From the NCBI GenBank assembly GCA_959018755.1, contig CAUEMA010000004.1, forward strand, positions 1 through 64,000: a DNA stretch of 64,000 bases, in the 5' to 3' direction. A model generated the notes under the pieces. It worked only from the letters and a program-made list of their open reading frames with translations. It ran no database searches and was not told the DNA's origin. Origin of the DNA: an uncultured Collinsella sp. (lineage in GTDB: Bacteria > Actinomycetota > Coriobacteriia > Coriobacteriales > Coriobacteriaceae). The translations under genes and the position numbers were made by a program. Every line of letters begins with the position of its first letter. The stretch's first letter is position 1. Shown one piece after another: positions 44,454-53,676 of this stretch.

Positions 44454-45362
44454 CTACGAGACTTGCTCGGGCGTTCCTGCCATGTGGGCGTGGTCGTGAA
44501 CGTGCGCATGAAGTCGCGGAAGCTGCACGGTTGCCACTATGACGCCGGTGAGGATGAGAGCGGCGCCAAAGAAGGCGATGGGGCTCAGGACCTCGCCGAC
44601 CAAGAAGAACGAAAAGACGGCGGAGCAGACCGGCTCGAGCGAGAAGGCGAAGCCGGTGGTCTCAGCGGGCACGTGGGGCTGCACGAGCGTTTGGGTGATA
44701 AAGCCATAGGCAGAGCAGATGAGTGCGAGTGCGACGACGACTACGACCTCGCCCGGCGTGCCGGGAAGCGTGAAACCGCCAAAGACGCATGCGGCAATGC
44801 CCGAGAATAAGCCGCCGAAGCCCAGCTGCCAAACGCCCAGAGCCAACGGATCGACTTCTTCGACAAAGCGCTTCGCCACAATGATATGGCCGGCATAGAC
44901 AAAGGCGGAGAGCAGCATGATGAGCGCGCCCGGGTTCAGGCTGGTGAAATCGGCGCCCGAGAGCAGCAACATACCGCAGGTGACGATGGCGGTGCCGACG
45001 AGCACCTTGCGCTCGGGGGCGCGACGCAGCAGGGCTGCGTTGGCAAACGGCACGATTACGACTGTCAGGCTCTGCAAAAAGCCGGCGGTGGAGGCGGAGG
45101 TGAGGCTGGAGCCCAGGCACATGCACGTGAGCTCGGTTGCCATGATGGCACCGATGATGGCGGCGCGAACCATAAGGTCGCGGTTGATGCGAAACGCGTG
45201 CTTGTGGAAGAGCAGCAGACAGGCCGCAAAGGCGATGATGCAGCGCAGCGCAACGATGCTCGTGGCGTTCATGCTGTCCATGCCGATCTTCATGAGGGGG
45301 TACGAAAAGCCCCATGCGACGGGAACAGAAAATGAGAGCGCGATTGCTTTTTTGCGATCCAT
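44454..45362 (-). CDS. DMT-family permease (EamA)
   Basis: The 302-residue protein has ten hydrophobic helices in two EamA halves (SFSVPVAWGFSYPLMKIGMD at the start; LLSAFVYAGHIIVAKRFVEE at the start of the second half) and ends in a histidine-rich tail (LHAHVHDHAHMAG). AAAAGGAG precedes ATG. It diverges from a LysR regulator with a dyad between them, the usual arrangement for a regulated amino acid or metabolite exporter. The histidine-rich tail might bind metal. Confidence 0.88.
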   Translation of the reverse strand: MDRKKAIALSFSVPVAWGFSYPLMKIGMDSMNATSIVALRCIIAFAACLLLFHKHAFRINRDLMVRAAIIGAIMATELTCMCLGSSLTSASTAGFLQSLTVVIVPFANAALLRRAPERKVLVGTAIVTCGMLLLSGADFTSLNPGALIMLLSAFVYAGHIIVAKRFVEEVDPLALGVWQLGFGGLFSGIAACVFGGFTLPGTPGEVVVVVALALICSAYGFITQTLVQPHVPAETTGFAFSLEPVCSAVFSFFLVGEVLSPIAFFGAALILTGVIVATVQLPRLHAHVHDHAHMAGTPEQVS

Positions 45363-45448
45363 GGGACTCCTTTTGTTACAGAACGGTTTCGCAAAAAGGA
45401 TTCTGCTCCCAGATGTGGATGTAGTAAAGCGAATGTATCTTCAGTATG

Positions 45449-45470
45449 ATTAAGAAATGCTAATGTTAGC
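45449..45470. promoter_or_regulatory. likely LysR binding site
   Basis: ATTA-N8-TAAT (45449-45464) overlaps the dyad GCTAATGTTAGC (45459-45470) between the divergent DMT and LysR genes. LysR regulators bind AT-rich dyads of this type, often T-N11-A. Confidence 0.4.
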
Positions 45471-45520
45471 GGGAAAAGTCCTGGCAAAACGTTTTACAGC
45501 TACATCGATGTGGAGGCACG

Positions 45521-46387
45521 ATGGCATCGCGGTATCAGATTGTATGTATGGTGGTCGATTGCGGCAGTCTTAAGGGCGCGGCGGACGAGCTGGGCTATAC
45601 GCAAAGTGCGGTGAGCCAGGCCGTCAAGGCACTCGAGCGCGAGCTGGGCACCACGATTATCGAGCGCGGAAAGCAGGGCGTTTCGCTTACGCGCGACGGT
45701 AAGCAATATCTGCCGTACCTGCGCCAGATCGTGACTGCCGAGGCCGAGCTCGAGGGCAAGCGTCAGGAGCTGCTGGGGCTTTCGTCGACTGATATTCGTA
45801 TTGCGACGTTTACCAACGTGAGTCGAACCGTGTTGCCGCGCGTGATCCGCGACTTTGGGGCCCTGCACCCGGGGGTACACTTTACCCTTAAGCAGGGCGA
45901 TTACACGCGCAACGCCCAGTGGGTGCACGATGGCGTGGTTGATTTTTGCTTTACGGCACGCGGTTTTACCGCGGGGCTCGAGAAGCGCGTGGTCTATCAC
46001 GACGAGTTGGTAGCATTGTTGCCGGCCGCGCATCCGCTGACGGCAAAGGAAAAGGTGACGCTCGCCGATCTGGCGTCCGAGCCGTTTGTGCTGCTGGATG
46101 AGGGCGAACAGAGTCTGGTGCTCGATGCATTTGCGGCGCATGGGCTGTCGCCGCATGTGACGAGTGAGGTGACCGACGACTACACCATCATGGCGATGGT
46201 CGAGGAGGGCCTAGGCGTGAGTATGCTATATCGCCGTACCGTCGAGGGCATGCGTGCCGATATTCGCGTACGTCCCATCGTGCATGCCCCCTCGCGCGAC
46301 GTGGTGGCCGCTTGGCGCAGCTGGGACACCATGCCCATCGCCACGAGGCGCTTTATCGACTATATGAGCTCTCATATTGTCAATTAA
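45521..46387 (+). CDS. LysR-family transcriptional regulator
   Basis: The 288-residue regulator has an N-terminal winged helix (VVDCGSLKGAADELGYTQSA, VSQAVKALERELGTTIIERG) and a type 2 periplasmic-binding-like effector domain (IRIATFTNVSRTVLPRVIRD, HDELVALLPAAHPL, VEEGLGVSMLYRRTVEG). GTGGAGG precedes ATG. It diverges from the DMT permease gene and probably controls it. Confidence 0.9.
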   Translation: MASRYQIVCMVVDCGSLKGAADELGYTQSAVSQAVKALERELGTTIIERGKQGVSLTRDGKQYLPYLRQIVTAEAELEGKRQELLGLSSTDIRIATFTNVSRTVLPRVIRDFGALHPGVHFTLKQGDYTRNAQWVHDGVVDFCFTARGFTAGLEKRVVYHDELVALLPAAHPLTAKEKVTLADLASEPFVLLDEGEQSLVLDAFAAHGLSPHVTSEVTDDYTIMAMVEEGLGVSMLYRRTVEGMRADIRVRPIVHAPSRDVVAAWRSWDTMPIATRRFIDYMSSHIVN

Positions 46388-46414
46388 TGACTGGCGTGGC
46401 GTTGAGTGCGGTGT

Positions 46415-47797
46415 TTAGCGGGCTGTCGCTTTGGCTTGGGTGGCGCGATAGGTGCGTGCCGGGTGGCAAAGTAGTACCGCCACGACCATAAAGAACGCCG
46501 TGGTGCCCAGGCTGATGGGGTAGACCATCATGATGTTCGCAAAGGTGCGGAAATGCGGGAACACGCAGAACACCCAATAGAAGCGGATGCCGCAGACGCA
46601 GATCATGGTGATGAGGGCGGGCGTGAGCGAGATACCAAAGCCGCGCAGGTAGCCTGACATGTTTTCGTAGAACATACTAAAGGCGTACGCCGGGAAGATC
46701 GAACACACGCGGATATAGCCGATCGAGACGATGTTGGGATCGCTGTTAAAGAGCGACAAGATCTCGCGTCCCAGGCCGACAATAACGATGATCGTGGTGA
46801 GTGCAACGATACCACCTTCGACCAGGCAGACCTTGAGCGTCTTGGTGCAGCGGTCGATCTGGCGGGCGCCGTGATTTTGTCCCACAAAGGTAGTGCAAGC
46901 CTGGCTAAAGCTGTTGAGCAGGTTGTAGCACACGTACTCCAGGCTCATGGCGGCGCTCGATGCCGCCATGACCTCGGTGCCCAAGCTGTTGATGGCAGAC
47001 TGGATGATGATGTTGGCGACAGCAAAGACGGCGCTTTGGATGCCGGCGGGCAGGCCGATCTTGACGATGCGCTTGAGGGCGACGGGGTCGATAGCTAGGT
47101 CGCGTAGGGTGACGCGGACGACGGAGTCGGTCTTGAGCAGGCGGATAAAGAGCGTAGCGGCGCTGACGGTGTAGGCGATGGCGGTGGCGATGGCGACGCC
47201 CGCGACGCCCCAGTGGAGTATTGGGACAAAGATGAGGTCCAGGCCAATGTTGAGGACGGTGGACACGGCAAGCGCCTGCAGCGGCATGCGGGTGATGCCG
47301 ACGGAGCGGAAGATCGCGGCCTCAAAGTTGTAGAGCAAAATCGAGGGCATGCTGAGCAAAAAGACGCGTAGGTAGAGTGAGGCGAGCGGCATGGTCTCGG
47401 CGGGAACGTTGAGCGCGGCGAGCATGGGCTCGGCAAAGATCTCGCCCAGCGCGATGACGACAAAGCCCACGAGCGCCATTAAAATCGAGGTATGGACGGC
47501 GCGCTTGACCATGTTCTGATCGTTGCGGCCGATAGCGTTGGCGATGACCACGTTGGAGCCAAGCGACATGCCAATAAACAGGTTGAGCATAAGACTGGTA
47601 AGCGGAACATTGGAGCCGACCGCCGCCATGGCGAGGGTTCCCTGGTCGCCCGAGAAGTTGCCGATGATGACCGTGGCGATGAGGTTCGACAGCTGCTCCA
47701 GGATGCTCGTGGCGGCCACGGGGAAGGCGAACAGGGGAATATTGCGCCACAGCGAGCCGGTGGTCATGTCAATGTGCTTAGATACGGTGTCAGCCAT
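46415..47797 (-). CDS. MATE-family efflux transporter
   Basis: The 460-residue protein has twelve hydrophobic helices and two MatE repeats: IPLFAFPVAATSILEQLSNL near the start with TVIIGNFSGDQGTLAMAAVG, and GLPAGIQSAVFAVANIIIQS at the start of the second half. This is the NorM/DinF-like polyspecific Na+ or H+ antiporter fold. Before the ATG at 47797 there is only a weak GAGAG. It converges with the LysR gene and diverges from rlmA across a family B palindrome. Confidence 0.9.
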   Translation of the reverse strand: MADTVSKHIDMTTGSLWRNIPLFAFPVAATSILEQLSNLIATVIIGNFSGDQGTLAMAAVGSNVPLTSLMLNLFIGMSLGSNVVIANAIGRNDQNMVKRAVHTSILMALVGFVVIALGEIFAEPMLAALNVPAETMPLASLYLRVFLLSMPSILLYNFEAAIFRSVGITRMPLQALAVSTVLNIGLDLIFVPILHWGVAGVAIATAIAYTVSAATLFIRLLKTDSVVRVTLRDLAIDPVALKRIVKIGLPAGIQSAVFAVANIIIQSAINSLGTEVMAASSAAMSLEYVCYNLLNSFSQACTTFVGQNHGARQIDRCTKTLKVCLVEGGIVALTTIIVIVGLGREILSLFNSDPNIVSIGYIRVCSIFPAYAFSMFYENMSGYLRGFGISLTPALITMICVCGIRFYWVFCVFPHFRTFANIMMVYPISLGTTAFFMVVAVLLCHPARTYRATQAKATAR

Positions 47798-47860
47798 ATG
47801 CTCTCAATCTCTAATATGCTCTTTCGTGCTTATTTGCGCAGATGATGATACTCCTAATCG

Positions 47861-47919
47861 ACTAGTCATTGGGGACGTTCTTAAACGACTAGTCATTCAA
47901 GAACGTCCCCAATGACTAG
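47861..47919. repeat. family B palindrome, copy 3
   Basis: ACTAGTCATTGGGGACGTTC starts one arm and GAACGTCCCCAATGACTAG ends the other, with the core AAACGACTAGTCATTC. It lies between the divergent MATE and methyltransferase genes, followed by GGCGTGCGACAATGG, a likely -10 region also seen after copy 2. Confidence 0.8.
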
Positions 47920-47975
47920 GTGGGGAAGGCGTGCGACAATGGTGGGCGTTGTGTTGTTCGCGCTAAGGAGTTGCC

Positions 47976-48791
47976 ATGTTGTTGTGTCCCGTTTGCCATG
48001 AGCCACTGGTGGATGACGAGCGTGGTGTTGCATGCGCGGGCGGACACCGGTTTGACCGTGCGCGCGAGGGCTATCTATATCTGCTGCGCTCATCCAAGAG
48101 CGGCGACTCCATGGGTGATCCCAAGTCGCAGGCACGCAGCCGTCGTGACTTTCTGAACCGTGGATACTACGCGCCGTTGCGCGATGCGATGGTCGAGCTG
48201 GTGCACGAGCGGGCGGCAGAGCACGGGGCGTCTACGGGCAAGCAGCTGACCTTGCTCGATATTTGCTGCGGCGAGGGCTATTACACGAGTGCCATGGGCG
48301 AGGTGCCGGGCGTGGATGCTTATGGTTTCGACCTTGGCAAAGAGATGGTGCGCCTTGCCGCCAAGCGCGGCGATGCGACCTATTTCGTGGCCAACATGAA
48401 GGACATCCCCGTGGCTGATGGCGCCTTCGATATGGTGACCGAGCTCTTTGCCCCCTTTAACGAGCGCGAGTTTGCCCGCGTGCTGGCGCCCGAGGGCTCG
48501 CTTTACACCGTGGTGCCGGGTGCCCGTCATCTGTTTGGGCTTAAGGAAGTGCTCTACGACACGCCATATCTCAATGACGAGAAACTGCCGAAGACTACCG
48601 AGCTCGAGTTGGTCGGAACGCAGCGGGTGTCTGCGAACATTACGCTCCAGACCCAGGCCGACATCGAGGCGGTGTTCCAGATGACGCCGTACTACTACCG
48701 CACGCGCCCCGCCGACAGAGAGCGCCTGGCAAATCTGGACACCCTTCAAACCGCCATCGACTTCATCATCGCCGAGTACCGCCACAGCTAA
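47976..48791 (+). CDS. RlmA-type 23S rRNA guanine methyltransferase
   Basis: The 271-residue protein begins with a zinc finger (LLCPVCHEPL and CAGGHRFDRAREGYLYLL) and continues with DPKSQARSRRDFLNRGYYAP and a class I S-adenosylmethionine domain (LLDICCGEGYYTSAM, near 95). This matches RlmA(I)/RlmA(II)/TlrB enzymes, which methylate N1 of G745 or G748 of 23S rRNA. AAGGAG precedes ATG. TlrB-type members give tylosin resistance, but this sequence alone does not tell which base is targeted. Confidence 0.88.
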   Translation: MLLCPVCHEPLVDDERGVACAGGHRFDRAREGYLYLLRSSKSGDSMGDPKSQARSRRDFLNRGYYAPLRDAMVELVHERAAEHGASTGKQLTLLDICCGEGYYTSAMGEVPGVDAYGFDLGKEMVRLAAKRGDATYFVANMKDIPVADGAFDMVTELFAPFNEREFARVLAPEGSLYTVVPGARHLFGLKEVLYDTPYLNDEKLPKTTELELVGTQRVSANITLQTQADIEAVFQMTPYYYRTRPADRERLANLDTLQTAIDFIIAEYRHS

Positions 48792-48792
48792 C

Positions 48793-48829
48793 AACCTGCC
48801 AAATAGGAACAGGTTTATTTTGGTAGGTT
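48793..48829. repeat. palindrome with nested alternative pairing
   Basis: AACCTGCCAAA (48793-48803) pairs with TTTGGTAGGTT (48819-48829) with one mismatch; inside, AACCTG can instead pair with CAGGTT. It is just after the rlmA stop and before a conventional terminator. Confidence 0.5.
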
Positions 48830-48845
48830 CTATCTGGGCAAACGT

Positions 48846-48885
48846 AAAGGGCCGACCGCGTTGCTACGCGATCGGCCCTTTTTAT
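48846..48885 (+). terminator. intrinsic terminator after rlmA
   Basis: AAAGGGCCGA and TCGGCCCTTT form the stem, with a second small stem (CGCG/CGCG) in the loop, followed by TTTATT. Confidence 0.9.
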
Positions 48886-48929
48886 TGGCGTATATACCAG
48901 AGTCGCTGAGCGATTGACACGGATGCGGT

Positions 48930-49334
48930 TTAGCTCAAACGGTCCATGCCCTCTTTCTTGACGCGGTTGGCGACTACAAAGTAGATAATGCTGACAATCA
49001 GGCCGCTAAAATCGGGGATGCTTGAGCCGGTCCCACCCAAGAGGGGCAGGGAGAGAAGCAGGCTGATGACCGAACATGCTAGGCAGACGATGGACCAAAT
49101 CCAGACAACGCCAGCCTTGGCGGGATTATTTGCCGCGCGGATGCCAAAGACGGCGGTCACAATTTCGACGACGCCCAATACGATGACGACGATGCAAGAA
49201 ACGATCATGGTACCCGTGATATCGCCTGCCGCGCTGCCCGCAAAGAGCGCTGTAGCACCCATGCCTGCGCTTAGAATGCCGACGACAAAGAAGAAGAACG
49301 ATAGGATTTTGAGTAATTTGCAGGCGTTGCTCAT
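48930..49334 (-). CDS. small four-helix membrane protein
   Basis: The 134-residue protein has four hydrophobic helices (residues about 8-32, 42-64, 75-98, 105-122) with short loops and a basic end (VANRVKKEGMDRLS). GAAAGGACC precedes ATG at 49334. It has no motif that I can assign. It stands alone between the rlmA terminator and a 229-base gap in which I see no gene. Confidence 0.7.
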   Translation of the reverse strand: MSNACKLLKILSFFFFVVGILSAGMGATALFAGSAAGDITGTMIVSCIVVIVLGVVEIVTAVFGIRAANNPAKAGVVWIWSIVCLACSVISLLLSLPLLGGTGSSIPDFSGLIVSIIYFVVANRVKKEGMDRLS

Positions 49335-49563
49335 GGCTGGTCCTTTCGATGCGGGCGCGGAGAATCAGTCGCACCCAGGTTGTGGCACATATCGTGAAGC
49401 ACATTGTAGTTCAACGGGGCGATGCATGCGTTTGAAAGCGTCTCTTGCCTGTACGGTCCAACCTTTCAAAAAGGAAAGCTGGACGTAAGCCAAATCGATG
49501 GCGGCTCATGTGCGGCGCTGAGATGATGAGGCTGTAACAAGGAGCTGGTCTCAAGGAGGAGCC

Positions 49564-49707
49564 ATGATGTACGGAGCAGGGCAAGTGCGTGAGCCGCGGT
49601 CGTTGGGAAGGCGCATGGGTGATTCCGTGATCGCTGCTGTGTGCACGGGATTGATGGCGGTGCTTTGCATTGGGATGCTGTGGGCCATGTCGCATGTGGG
49701 ACAATAG
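49564..49707 (+). CDS. 47-residue single-helix membrane peptide
   Basis: ATG at 49564 follows a strong AAGGAGG site by 5 bases. The peptide has a polar basic start (MMYGAGQVREPRSLGRRMGD), one hydrophobic helix (SVIAAVCTGLMAVLCIGMLW) and the short tail AMSHVGQ. Positive-inside charges suggest an N-in orientation. No homologue is known to me. It lies 64 bases before rsmJ on the same strand. Confidence 0.6.
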   Translation: MMYGAGQVREPRSLGRRMGDSVIAAVCTGLMAVLCIGMLWAMSHVGQ

Positions 49708-49771
49708 CGGACGGTTGGGTGCCGACATAAACGGTGCCCTGCGTATTCGTTTTGCTTGTTAAGGAGTGTCC

Positions 49772-50476
49772 ATGGGCGTCGTCGATCCCTTATCTGTTGC
49801 TCGGGCCGCGGGGCTTGAGCTGATCGGGAAGCCCGAGGGCCTCACGCTCACCGACGGCACGATGGAGCTGCGCGCCGATTTTGGCCGCATGCTGCCGCGA
49901 CTCAAGCAGGGCCGTCTGCAGCAAGAGCTGTTGGTAAAGGCTGCGCGCACAAAGGGCATCGAGCGACCATGGGCAATTGACGCTACGGCAGGCTTTGGCG
50001 AGGATTCGCTGCTGTTGGCGGCCGCGGGCTTTACCGTCGATCTGTATGAGCAGGACTGCGTGATCGCGGCGCTCCTTCAGGATGCTTTGGAGCGCGCGGC
50101 GGATGATCCGGCGCTTGCGGCTGCCGTGGCACGCATGTGCTTACATGCGGGCGAGGACAGCATTGCGGGCCTTCGTCAAACCGTCGAGCTGGTCGAGCAG
50201 GGCGAGCTCGCAGCACCCGACGTGGTGTACCTGGATCCCATGTTTCCCGAGCGCACCAAGAGTGCAGCGGTCAAAAAGAAGTTCCAGCTCCTACATCATC
50301 TGGAGCAGCCATGCGCCGACGAGGAATCGCTGGTCGAGGCGGCGCTTGCTGTGCATCCGCGCAAGGTCGTTATCAAGCGGCCGGTAAAGGGCCCGCTGCT
50401 TGCCGGCGTTAAGCCGAGCTATCAACTTGCGGGCAAGGCCGTTCGCTACGATGTTTTGGTGCCGCCGCGCCCGTAG
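49772..50476 (+). CDS. rsmJ: 16S rRNA guanine methyltransferase RsmJ-like
   Basis: The 234-residue class I methyltransferase has LTDGTMELRADFGRMLPRLK, the SAM-binding IDATAGFGEDSLLLAAAG (near 70-88) and the family signature VVYLDPMFPERTKSAAVKKK (near 150), all features of RsmJ, which makes m2G1516 in 16S rRNA. ATG at 49772 follows AAGGAG; an in-frame GTG at 49766 overlaps that site. Confidence 0.9.
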   Translation: MGVVDPLSVARAAGLELIGKPEGLTLTDGTMELRADFGRMLPRLKQGRLQQELLVKAARTKGIERPWAIDATAGFGEDSLLLAAAGFTVDLYEQDCVIAALLQDALERAADDPALAAAVARMCLHAGEDSIAGLRQTVELVEQGELAAPDVVYLDPMFPERTKSAAVKKKFQLLHHLEQPCADEESLVEAALAVHPRKVVIKRPVKGPLLAGVKPSYQLAGKAVRYDVLVPPRP

Positions 50477-50524
50477 CTTGTGTGCGATGGCTGGCGCTCC
50501 GTCAGTGCCGTGCCAATGTGGGGT

Positions 50525-50821
50525 CTATTTCCAAGGGTGCGACGTCAAATGCCAGCCGCCGCAGTATTCGCATTTGTAGCAGGCCAAGCCACGCCGCCCG
50601 CGGTTTTCACATTCGGCCATAACAGCCTCGGCCTCGGCGCGCGTGTCGTAACGGTTTTTGCGCTCGCACGACTTGTAGCGCCAGGCCTCATCGCGCTCGG
50701 CGTCCAGGGCGTCGCGGCGCTCGTCTTCGCGCGCAAACAGGTCACTCATATCGCCGCCCGTGGCAGCGCCTAAAAACTCGCTTTTGGCTTTTGACCAAGC
50801 GGCTCGCTTTTTGCTCCCCAT
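50525..50821 (-). CDS. conserved small protein with C-terminal zinc-ribbon-like motif
   Basis: The 98-residue protein (start ATG 50821; TTG 50842 also possible) has a lysine-rich start (MGSKKRAAWSKAKSEFLGAA), a charged helix (DALDAERDEAWRYKSCERKN) and the end CYKCEYCGGWHLTSHP. The pattern of Cys, then RYDTRAEAEAVM, then YKCxYCGGWHLT resembles small phage or plasmid-type zinc proteins of unknown function. It faces the GNAT gene across a divergent gap. Confidence 0.65.
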   Translation of the reverse strand: MGSKKRAAWSKAKSEFLGAATGGDMSDLFAREDERRDALDAERDEAWRYKSCERKNRYDTRAEAEAVMAECENRGRRGLACYKCEYCGGWHLTSHPWK

Positions 50822-50898
50822 CTGCTTCGCGCCCCTCTCCAAACGTTGGTATCATTGCTCAATCAAAGTGATACCAATAAACGTGAGGCCGCCGCGTG

Positions 50899-51387
50899 AT
50901 GATCAGAAAAACCCTCGATACCGACATTCCCGCCGTCATGGCTGTCTATGACGCGGCCCGCGCCTTTATGCGCGCGCATGGCAACGCCACGCAGTGGCCC
51001 GAGGGCACGCCTTCTGCCGAGCAGCTGGCTGCCGATATCGCTGCCGGTGGCAGCTATGTGTGTGAAGTCGACGGCCGCGTGGTGGCGACGTTTGCCTTTT
51101 TACCGGGCCCGGACGAGTGCTATGACGTAATTGAGGACGGTCAATGGCGTAGCGACACTCCGTACGCCGTGCTGCACCGTGTGGCATCCGACGGCACCGT
51201 GCACGGTATCGCGGCTGCGATGTTTGCCTTTGCCAAGGAGCGTGCCGATCACCTGCGCATCGACACGCATCAGGACAACCTGCCCATGCAGGGCGCGAGC
51301 CTCAAGGCGGGGTTTGAGCGCGCCGGCATCGTGTATGTGTCCGACGGTACACCGCGTGTTGCGTTTGACTGGCTGCGCGAGGCATAA
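50899..51387 (+). CDS. GNAT-family N-acetyltransferase
   Basis: The 162-residue protein starts MIRKTLDTDIPAVMAVYDAA and shows the GNAT beta-strand VCEVDGRVVATFAFLPG, VLHRVASDGTVHGIAAAMFA (acetyl-CoA pyrophosphate region) and LRIDTHQDNLPMQGASLKAG with GFERAG near 140. It probably acetylates an amine of a small molecule or protein. GTG at 50896 directly before the ATG is an equally possible start. Confidence 0.87.
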   Translation: MIRKTLDTDIPAVMAVYDAARAFMRAHGNATQWPEGTPSAEQLAADIAAGGSYVCEVDGRVVATFAFLPGPDECYDVIEDGQWRSDTPYAVLHRVASDGTVHGIAAAMFAFAKERADHLRIDTHQDNLPMQGASLKAGFERAGIVYVSDGTPRVAFDWLREA

Positions 51388-51415
51388 GAGCGGGGACGCG
51401 TATCAACAATTTGCA

Positions 51416-51453
51416 CGAACGAAAATGGCCCCGGGTGGGGCTATTTTCGTTCG
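51416..51453. terminator. hairpin after the GNAT gene
   Basis: CGAACGAAAATGGCCCC pairs with GGGGCTATTTTCGTTCG around the loop GGGT, with one mismatch. It is 29 bases after the stop. No U tract follows, but the A/T-rich outer stem could provide one. Confidence 0.6.
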
Positions 51454-51641
51454 CTACGCTGTTTTGCAAGCCGGCTTTCGCAAGGCGCGAACCTACGAAA
51501 ATCGCCGCGCGGCAACGCAGGGCGATGAGCTCGGTCGGGGGATAGGGCCCGCTTCGCCCGCCGGCCCGTACATTGTATCATCCAGTGTGAAGCGTGAACG
51601 CCCGTTGCCGCGTGCGATGGGCTCGTAATAAGAGGAGAGCC

Positions 51642-53645
51642 ATGTCGAAGCAAGCGGTCGTTGGAATCTTGGCGCATGTCGATGCAGGCAAGACCACGCT
51701 AGCCGAGGCCATGCTGTTCAACGCGGGTCGCATTCGCAAGCGCGGCCGCGTGGACGATGGCGATTCACATCTGGACACGAACGCGATCGAGCGCGAGCGT
51801 GGCATCACGATCTTCTCGTCGCAGGCCGTGCTCGAGCATGGCGATACCCGCGTCATGCTCGTGGATGCGCCGGGGCATGTCGATTTTTCTGCCGAGGCGG
51901 AGCGCACGCTGCGCGCACTCGACTACGCGATTTTGGTTGTGGGCGCCAACGACGGCGTGCAAGGGCATACCGAAACCCTGTGGCGTCTGCTTGCGCGCTA
52001 TGACATTCCGACGTTCATCTATATCAACAAAATCGATTTGGAGAATCCCGGCCGCGATGTTTTGCTGGCACAACTTGGGCAGCGTCTTTCTGAGGGGTGC
52101 CTGGATGCCAACGAACTGCTGGTGGGTGGGGCCGTTCAGGAGGACGCTGCTGCGTTGGACGAGGCGGCGCTCGAGGAGTTTCTAGAGGTGGGTGAGCTTT
52201 CCGTCGCGACGCTGTCACGCATGGTTGCCGAGCGCAAGCTCTTTCCCTGTTTTGCCGGCTCGGCGCTCAAGGACCAAGGCGTGGACGAGCTGCTGGATGG
52301 CATATGTGCGCTGATGCGCGAACAGGCATGGCGCCCGGAGTTTGCCGCGCGCGTCTACCGCGTGAGCCGCGGAGATCGCGGCGAGCGCTTGGCATGGGTT
52401 AAAGTGACCGGCGGCACGCTGCATGCCAAGCAGATGATTGACGGACGTTCCGGTGCCGAGGCGTGGGAACAGAAGGCCGATCAGGTGCGCATCTATAACG
52501 GCGAAAAGTATGAGCTTGCCCAAGAAGTTGCTGCTGGCGGTATTTGTGCCGTGACGGGTCTTGCGCACGTTCGCCCAGGGGACGCCCTGGGCGCGGAGTC
52601 CGCGTGCGATGCGCCCATCATCGCTCCGGTCCTCACCTATACGGTGCTTCCGGACGAACATGACGTCCATACGGTGTTCAAAGCGCTGACTGAGCTGGCG
52701 GACGAAGATCCCATGCTCGGCGTAAGCTGGAATACGCATCTTGAGCAGATTCATTTGCAGTTGATGGGCGCCGTGCAACTCGAGGTCGTGCAGCGGGTGT
52801 TGGCAGATCGCTTTGGCCTTTCGGTTTCGTTTGAGTCTGGCGGCATTCTCTATAAGGAGACTATTTCGCAGCCGGTCGAGGGCGTGGGCCACTTTGAGCC
52901 GCTGCGCCACTATGCCGAGGTGCATCTGCGCCTGGAGCCGTTGCCAGCGGGTTCGGGCGTGCAGTTTGGCACCGTGACCTCGACCGACGAGCTCGATCTT
53001 AACTGGCAGCGTCTGGCACTCACCAACGCCATGGAGCGCGACCACTTGGGCGTGCTGACCGGCTCGCCCATCACCGATGTGCGCATTACACTCACAGGTG
53101 GCCGCGCGCATGCCAAACACACCGAGGGCGGCGATTTTCGCCAGGCTACGTACCGTGCGATTCGCCAGGGACTCATGCAGGCACGTGAGGCCGGCGCGGC
53201 GGTACTATTGGAGCCGTGGTACCACTTTGAGCTCGAGGTGCCGGGGGAGTGCGTGGGCCGGGCGCACTCGGATGCCACGCGCATGGGTGCCGAGTACGAG
53301 CCGCCGACGATGGCGGGCGACCGGGCGAAGCTTGTGGGTCGCGTACCGGTATCCGAGGTGCAGGATTACGCGTTGGAGGTGGCTGCCTACACGAGCGGTC
53401 GCGGACATCTGTACCTGGAGTTCGCCGGCTATGCGGCTTGCCATGATGCCGAGCGCGTAATCGAGGCTGCCGCCTATGAGCCAGAGGCCGATCTGCCCAA
53501 CACGCCCGATTCGGTCTTTTGCTCTCACGGCGCCGGTTACACGGTCAAATGGTACGACGTACCCGCCGCGGCGCACGTAAAGGTCGATCCCGCTACCTTC
53601 CGCCCCTGGCGAGCAGCAGACGCCGAGTTTTTCGGCCATAGGTGA
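51642..53645 (+). CDS. TetM-like translational GTPase
   Basis: The 667-residue protein is an EF-G-type GTPase close to the ribosome-protection family: G1 GILAHVDAGKTTLAEAML (near 8-25), switch I DTNAIERERGITIFSS, G3 VDAPGHVDFSAEAERTL, G4 YINKIDLENPGRD, then domains II-V. The C-terminus (VFCSHGAGYTVKWYDVPAAA) differs from TetM and TetO. AGAGGAGA precedes ATG at 51642. It is not in an obvious mobile element, so it may be a housekeeping paralogue rather than a tetracycline resistance gene. Confidence 0.85.
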   Translation: MSKQAVVGILAHVDAGKTTLAEAMLFNAGRIRKRGRVDDGDSHLDTNAIERERGITIFSSQAVLEHGDTRVMLVDAPGHVDFSAEAERTLRALDYAILVVGANDGVQGHTETLWRLLARYDIPTFIYINKIDLENPGRDVLLAQLGQRLSEGCLDANELLVGGAVQEDAAALDEAALEEFLEVGELSVATLSRMVAERKLFPCFAGSALKDQGVDELLDGICALMREQAWRPEFAARVYRVSRGDRGERLAWVKVTGGTLHAKQMIDGRSGAEAWEQKADQVRIYNGEKYELAQEVAAGGICAVTGLAHVRPGDALGAESACDAPIIAPVLTYTVLPDEHDVHTVFKALTELADEDPMLGVSWNTHLEQIHLQLMGAVQLEVVQRVLADRFGLSVSFESGGILYKETISQPVEGVGHFEPLRHYAEVHLRLEPLPAGSGVQFGTVTSTDELDLNWQRLALTNAMERDHLGVLTGSPITDVRITLTGGRAHAKHTEGGDFRQATYRAIRQGLMQAREAGAAVLLEPWYHFELEVPGECVGRAHSDATRMGAEYEPPTMAGDRAKLVGRVPVSEVQDYALEVAAYTSGRGHLYLEFAGYAACHDAERVIEAAAYEPEADLPNTPDSVFCSHGAGYTVKWYDVPAAAHVKVDPATFRPWRAADAEFFGHR

Positions 53646-53676
53646 TAGAAGGGCGGCCCTTTTGTCACCTGCTGTT

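Noticed and set aside
51642..53645. Tetracycline resistance gene of the tetM/tetW class
   Set aside because: Domains fit, but the C-terminus differs from known resistance proteins and there is no mobile context, so only a TetM-like GTPase is claimed.
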